Below, one piece after another: positions 63,129-64,000 of a DNA stretch of 64,000 nt. The position numbers and the translations under genes were made by a program. The stretch comes from Linum tenue (taxonomy: Eukaryota > Streptophyta > Magnoliopsida > Malpighiales > Linaceae): positions 55,602,449 through 55,666,448 of the forward strand of contig CAMGYJ010000011.1 in assembly GCA_946122785.1 (NCBI GenBank), in the 5' to 3' direction. Within the stretch, counting starts at the first letter, position 1. The number at the start of each line of letters is the position of its first letter. Under the pieces are notes generated by a model. That model saw only the letters and a program-made list of their open reading frames with translations, had not been told where the DNA came from and ran no database searches.

Positions 63129-64000
63129 TCATGCAATGGACAAGATGCCACACGATCTCGTGAACTTCCCACGAATGCAAGAAAGGCTTTGCTCCTGCCT
63201 TCTACAAATAACTCGCGGCTGTCTTCCAAAACCTGATGCGCGAAAAAAGAACATCGATTTCAAACTAGGCGATAAGGCCTCTGATGAAGACCTGGGGTCC
63301 TTCAGAATCATCTGGCTTCTCATCTTGACAACAGGAGATGATGATCCATTTGGACCTTTCAGAACATCTCCAGGCACCTCCAACACCTTGGAATAAGAGG
63401 CCGAGAGATCTGGGTCTTTCGGCATCTCCTCCTCTCTTGTATCTACAGCAACCTTAGAATTTGCAGCTTCATCTCCTTCTCCTTCAGCCACTATTCTCTT
63501 GCCTTCACTTGTTAAACCAACGGCTAGCCAGGCATCTGAAACGAGTTGCATAGTGCTCTTCCCCGGAGATACGCCTTTCTCCTCCATGACTTGCAGCAAC
63601 TCCTGTGCTTTCCACGGCTGTCTGGCTTCTCCATATCCCCATATCAGAGTCTCGAACGTTTTCAAATTCGGCGAAATCCCTATCTCGCACATCCTCTCGT
63701 AGACTTCCATTGCAGCGTCCATTTCTCCAGCACTGCACCAGCCGCTAATGATGGTTGTGCATATTACTACGTTCGGGCGCACGCTGTAGTGTCCCATGGA
63801 TGCCAGAACCGACTGAGCCTTCTCTGGATCCCCAGCTCGCACGTAACCTTTCGCGAGGATGCTGAATGCATGGATGTCTGGTTCTATACCAGCTTTCAAC
63901 ATATCATTGAAGATCTCTAGGCACTGGTCCATGATACCTGCAGATCCCCATGCATCCATTATCGTGCTAAATGTCACCACGTCAGGCTTGATTCCGTAGT
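63129..64000 (-). CDS. Pentatricopeptide repeat (PPR) protein, C-terminal part; 5' end outside window
   Basis: A single open frame runs from the window edge to a stop at 63129-63131; about 290 residues are seen. Repeats of about 35 residues follow each other: KPDVVTFSTIMDAWGSAGIM, EPDIHAFSILAKGYVRAGDP, RPNVVICTTIISGWCSAGEM, SPNLKTFETLIWGYGEARQP. These are P-class PPR motifs, which bind organellar RNA. After the last repeat (SPGKSTMQLVSDAWLAVGL) is a 120-residue tail rich in Glu and Ser without E or DYW editing domains. The set of repeats resembles At5g21222/At5g25630-type proteins. Targeting cannot be judged because the N-terminus is missing. Confidence 0.88.
   Translation of the reverse strand, partial: YGIKPDVVTFSTIMDAWGSAGIMDQCLEIFNDMLKAGIEPDIHAFSILAKGYVRAGDPEKAQSVLASMGHYSVRPNVVICTTIISGWCSAGEMDAAMEVYERMCEIGISPNLKTFETLIWGYGEARQPWKAQELLQVMEEKGVSPGKSTMQLVSDAWLAVGLTSEGKRIVAEGEGDEAANSKVAVDTREEEMPKDPDLSASYSKVLEVPGDVLKGPNGSSSPVVKMRSQMILKDPRSSSEALSPSLKSMFFFRASGFGRQPRVICRRQEQSLSCIRGKFTRSCGILSIA

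Overview
The window is nuclear DNA of a flowering plant, most likely a eudicot. Genes have many short introns with GT/AG borders, and the products are plant-specific families (RopGEF, LIKE-COV, PRORP1, Plsp1, AIM1). Between them lie AT-rich gaps holding plant transposon relics. The species cannot be named from sequence alone. All exon coordinates were worked out by hand from splice signals, reading phase and family knowledge; every multi-exon model stays in frame to its stop codon.

Layout. A small TMEM230-type membrane protein gene (+, 1.07-1.55 kb) is followed by a tandem pair of AIM1-type peroxisomal beta-oxidation multifunctional protein genes (-, 3.07-7.98 and 9.66-15.51 kb). After a transposon-rich gap come PRORP1 (+, 18.5-21.5 kb), an ABIL subunit of the SCAR/WAVE complex (+, 22.5-23.9 kb), cytosolic aspartate aminotransferase (+, 25.1-28.4 kb) and a RopGEF (-, 29.1-31.8 kb). 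From 32 to 44 kb there is gene-poor DNA with a SINE, two hAT-type elements and a Cassandra-type solo LTR carrying 5S rRNA sequence. Then come a TRM/DUF4378 protein (+, 44.2-47.0 kb), an LC8 dynein light chain (-, 47.3-47.6 kb), a 1.35 kb Mutator-like element, a LIKE-COV gene (+, 51.4-54.5 kb), a cluster of five box C/D snoRNAs (+, 56.1-56.8 kb), an LEA-2/NHL membrane protein (+, 59.0-60.2 kb), Plsp1 (-, 60.4-62.0 kb) and the 3' end of a PPR gene (-, 63.1 kb to the window edge).

The most striking feature is the AIM1 pair. Copy 1 is conventional: 18 exons, start at the canonical MAKPHV methionine, and a C-terminal SRL peroxisomal signal. Copy 2 keeps both enzyme domains, but in phase its last exon stops before the SRL. 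The first ATG downstream of its TATA box adds a 54-residue leader with no acidic residues that looks like an organelle transit peptide. It has also lost two consecutive introns exactly. Together this suggests a duplicate that may have left the peroxisome for a plastid or mitochondrion; this is inference and testable.

The second notable feature is the snoRNA cluster. It is driven by a TATA, telo-box and TGGGCC/T promoter. Its guides fit 18S and 25S rRNA sites known from other eukaryotes (U33-, U27-, U16- and U18-type), and the U27 type is present twice. No defence system, CRISPR array or virus was found.
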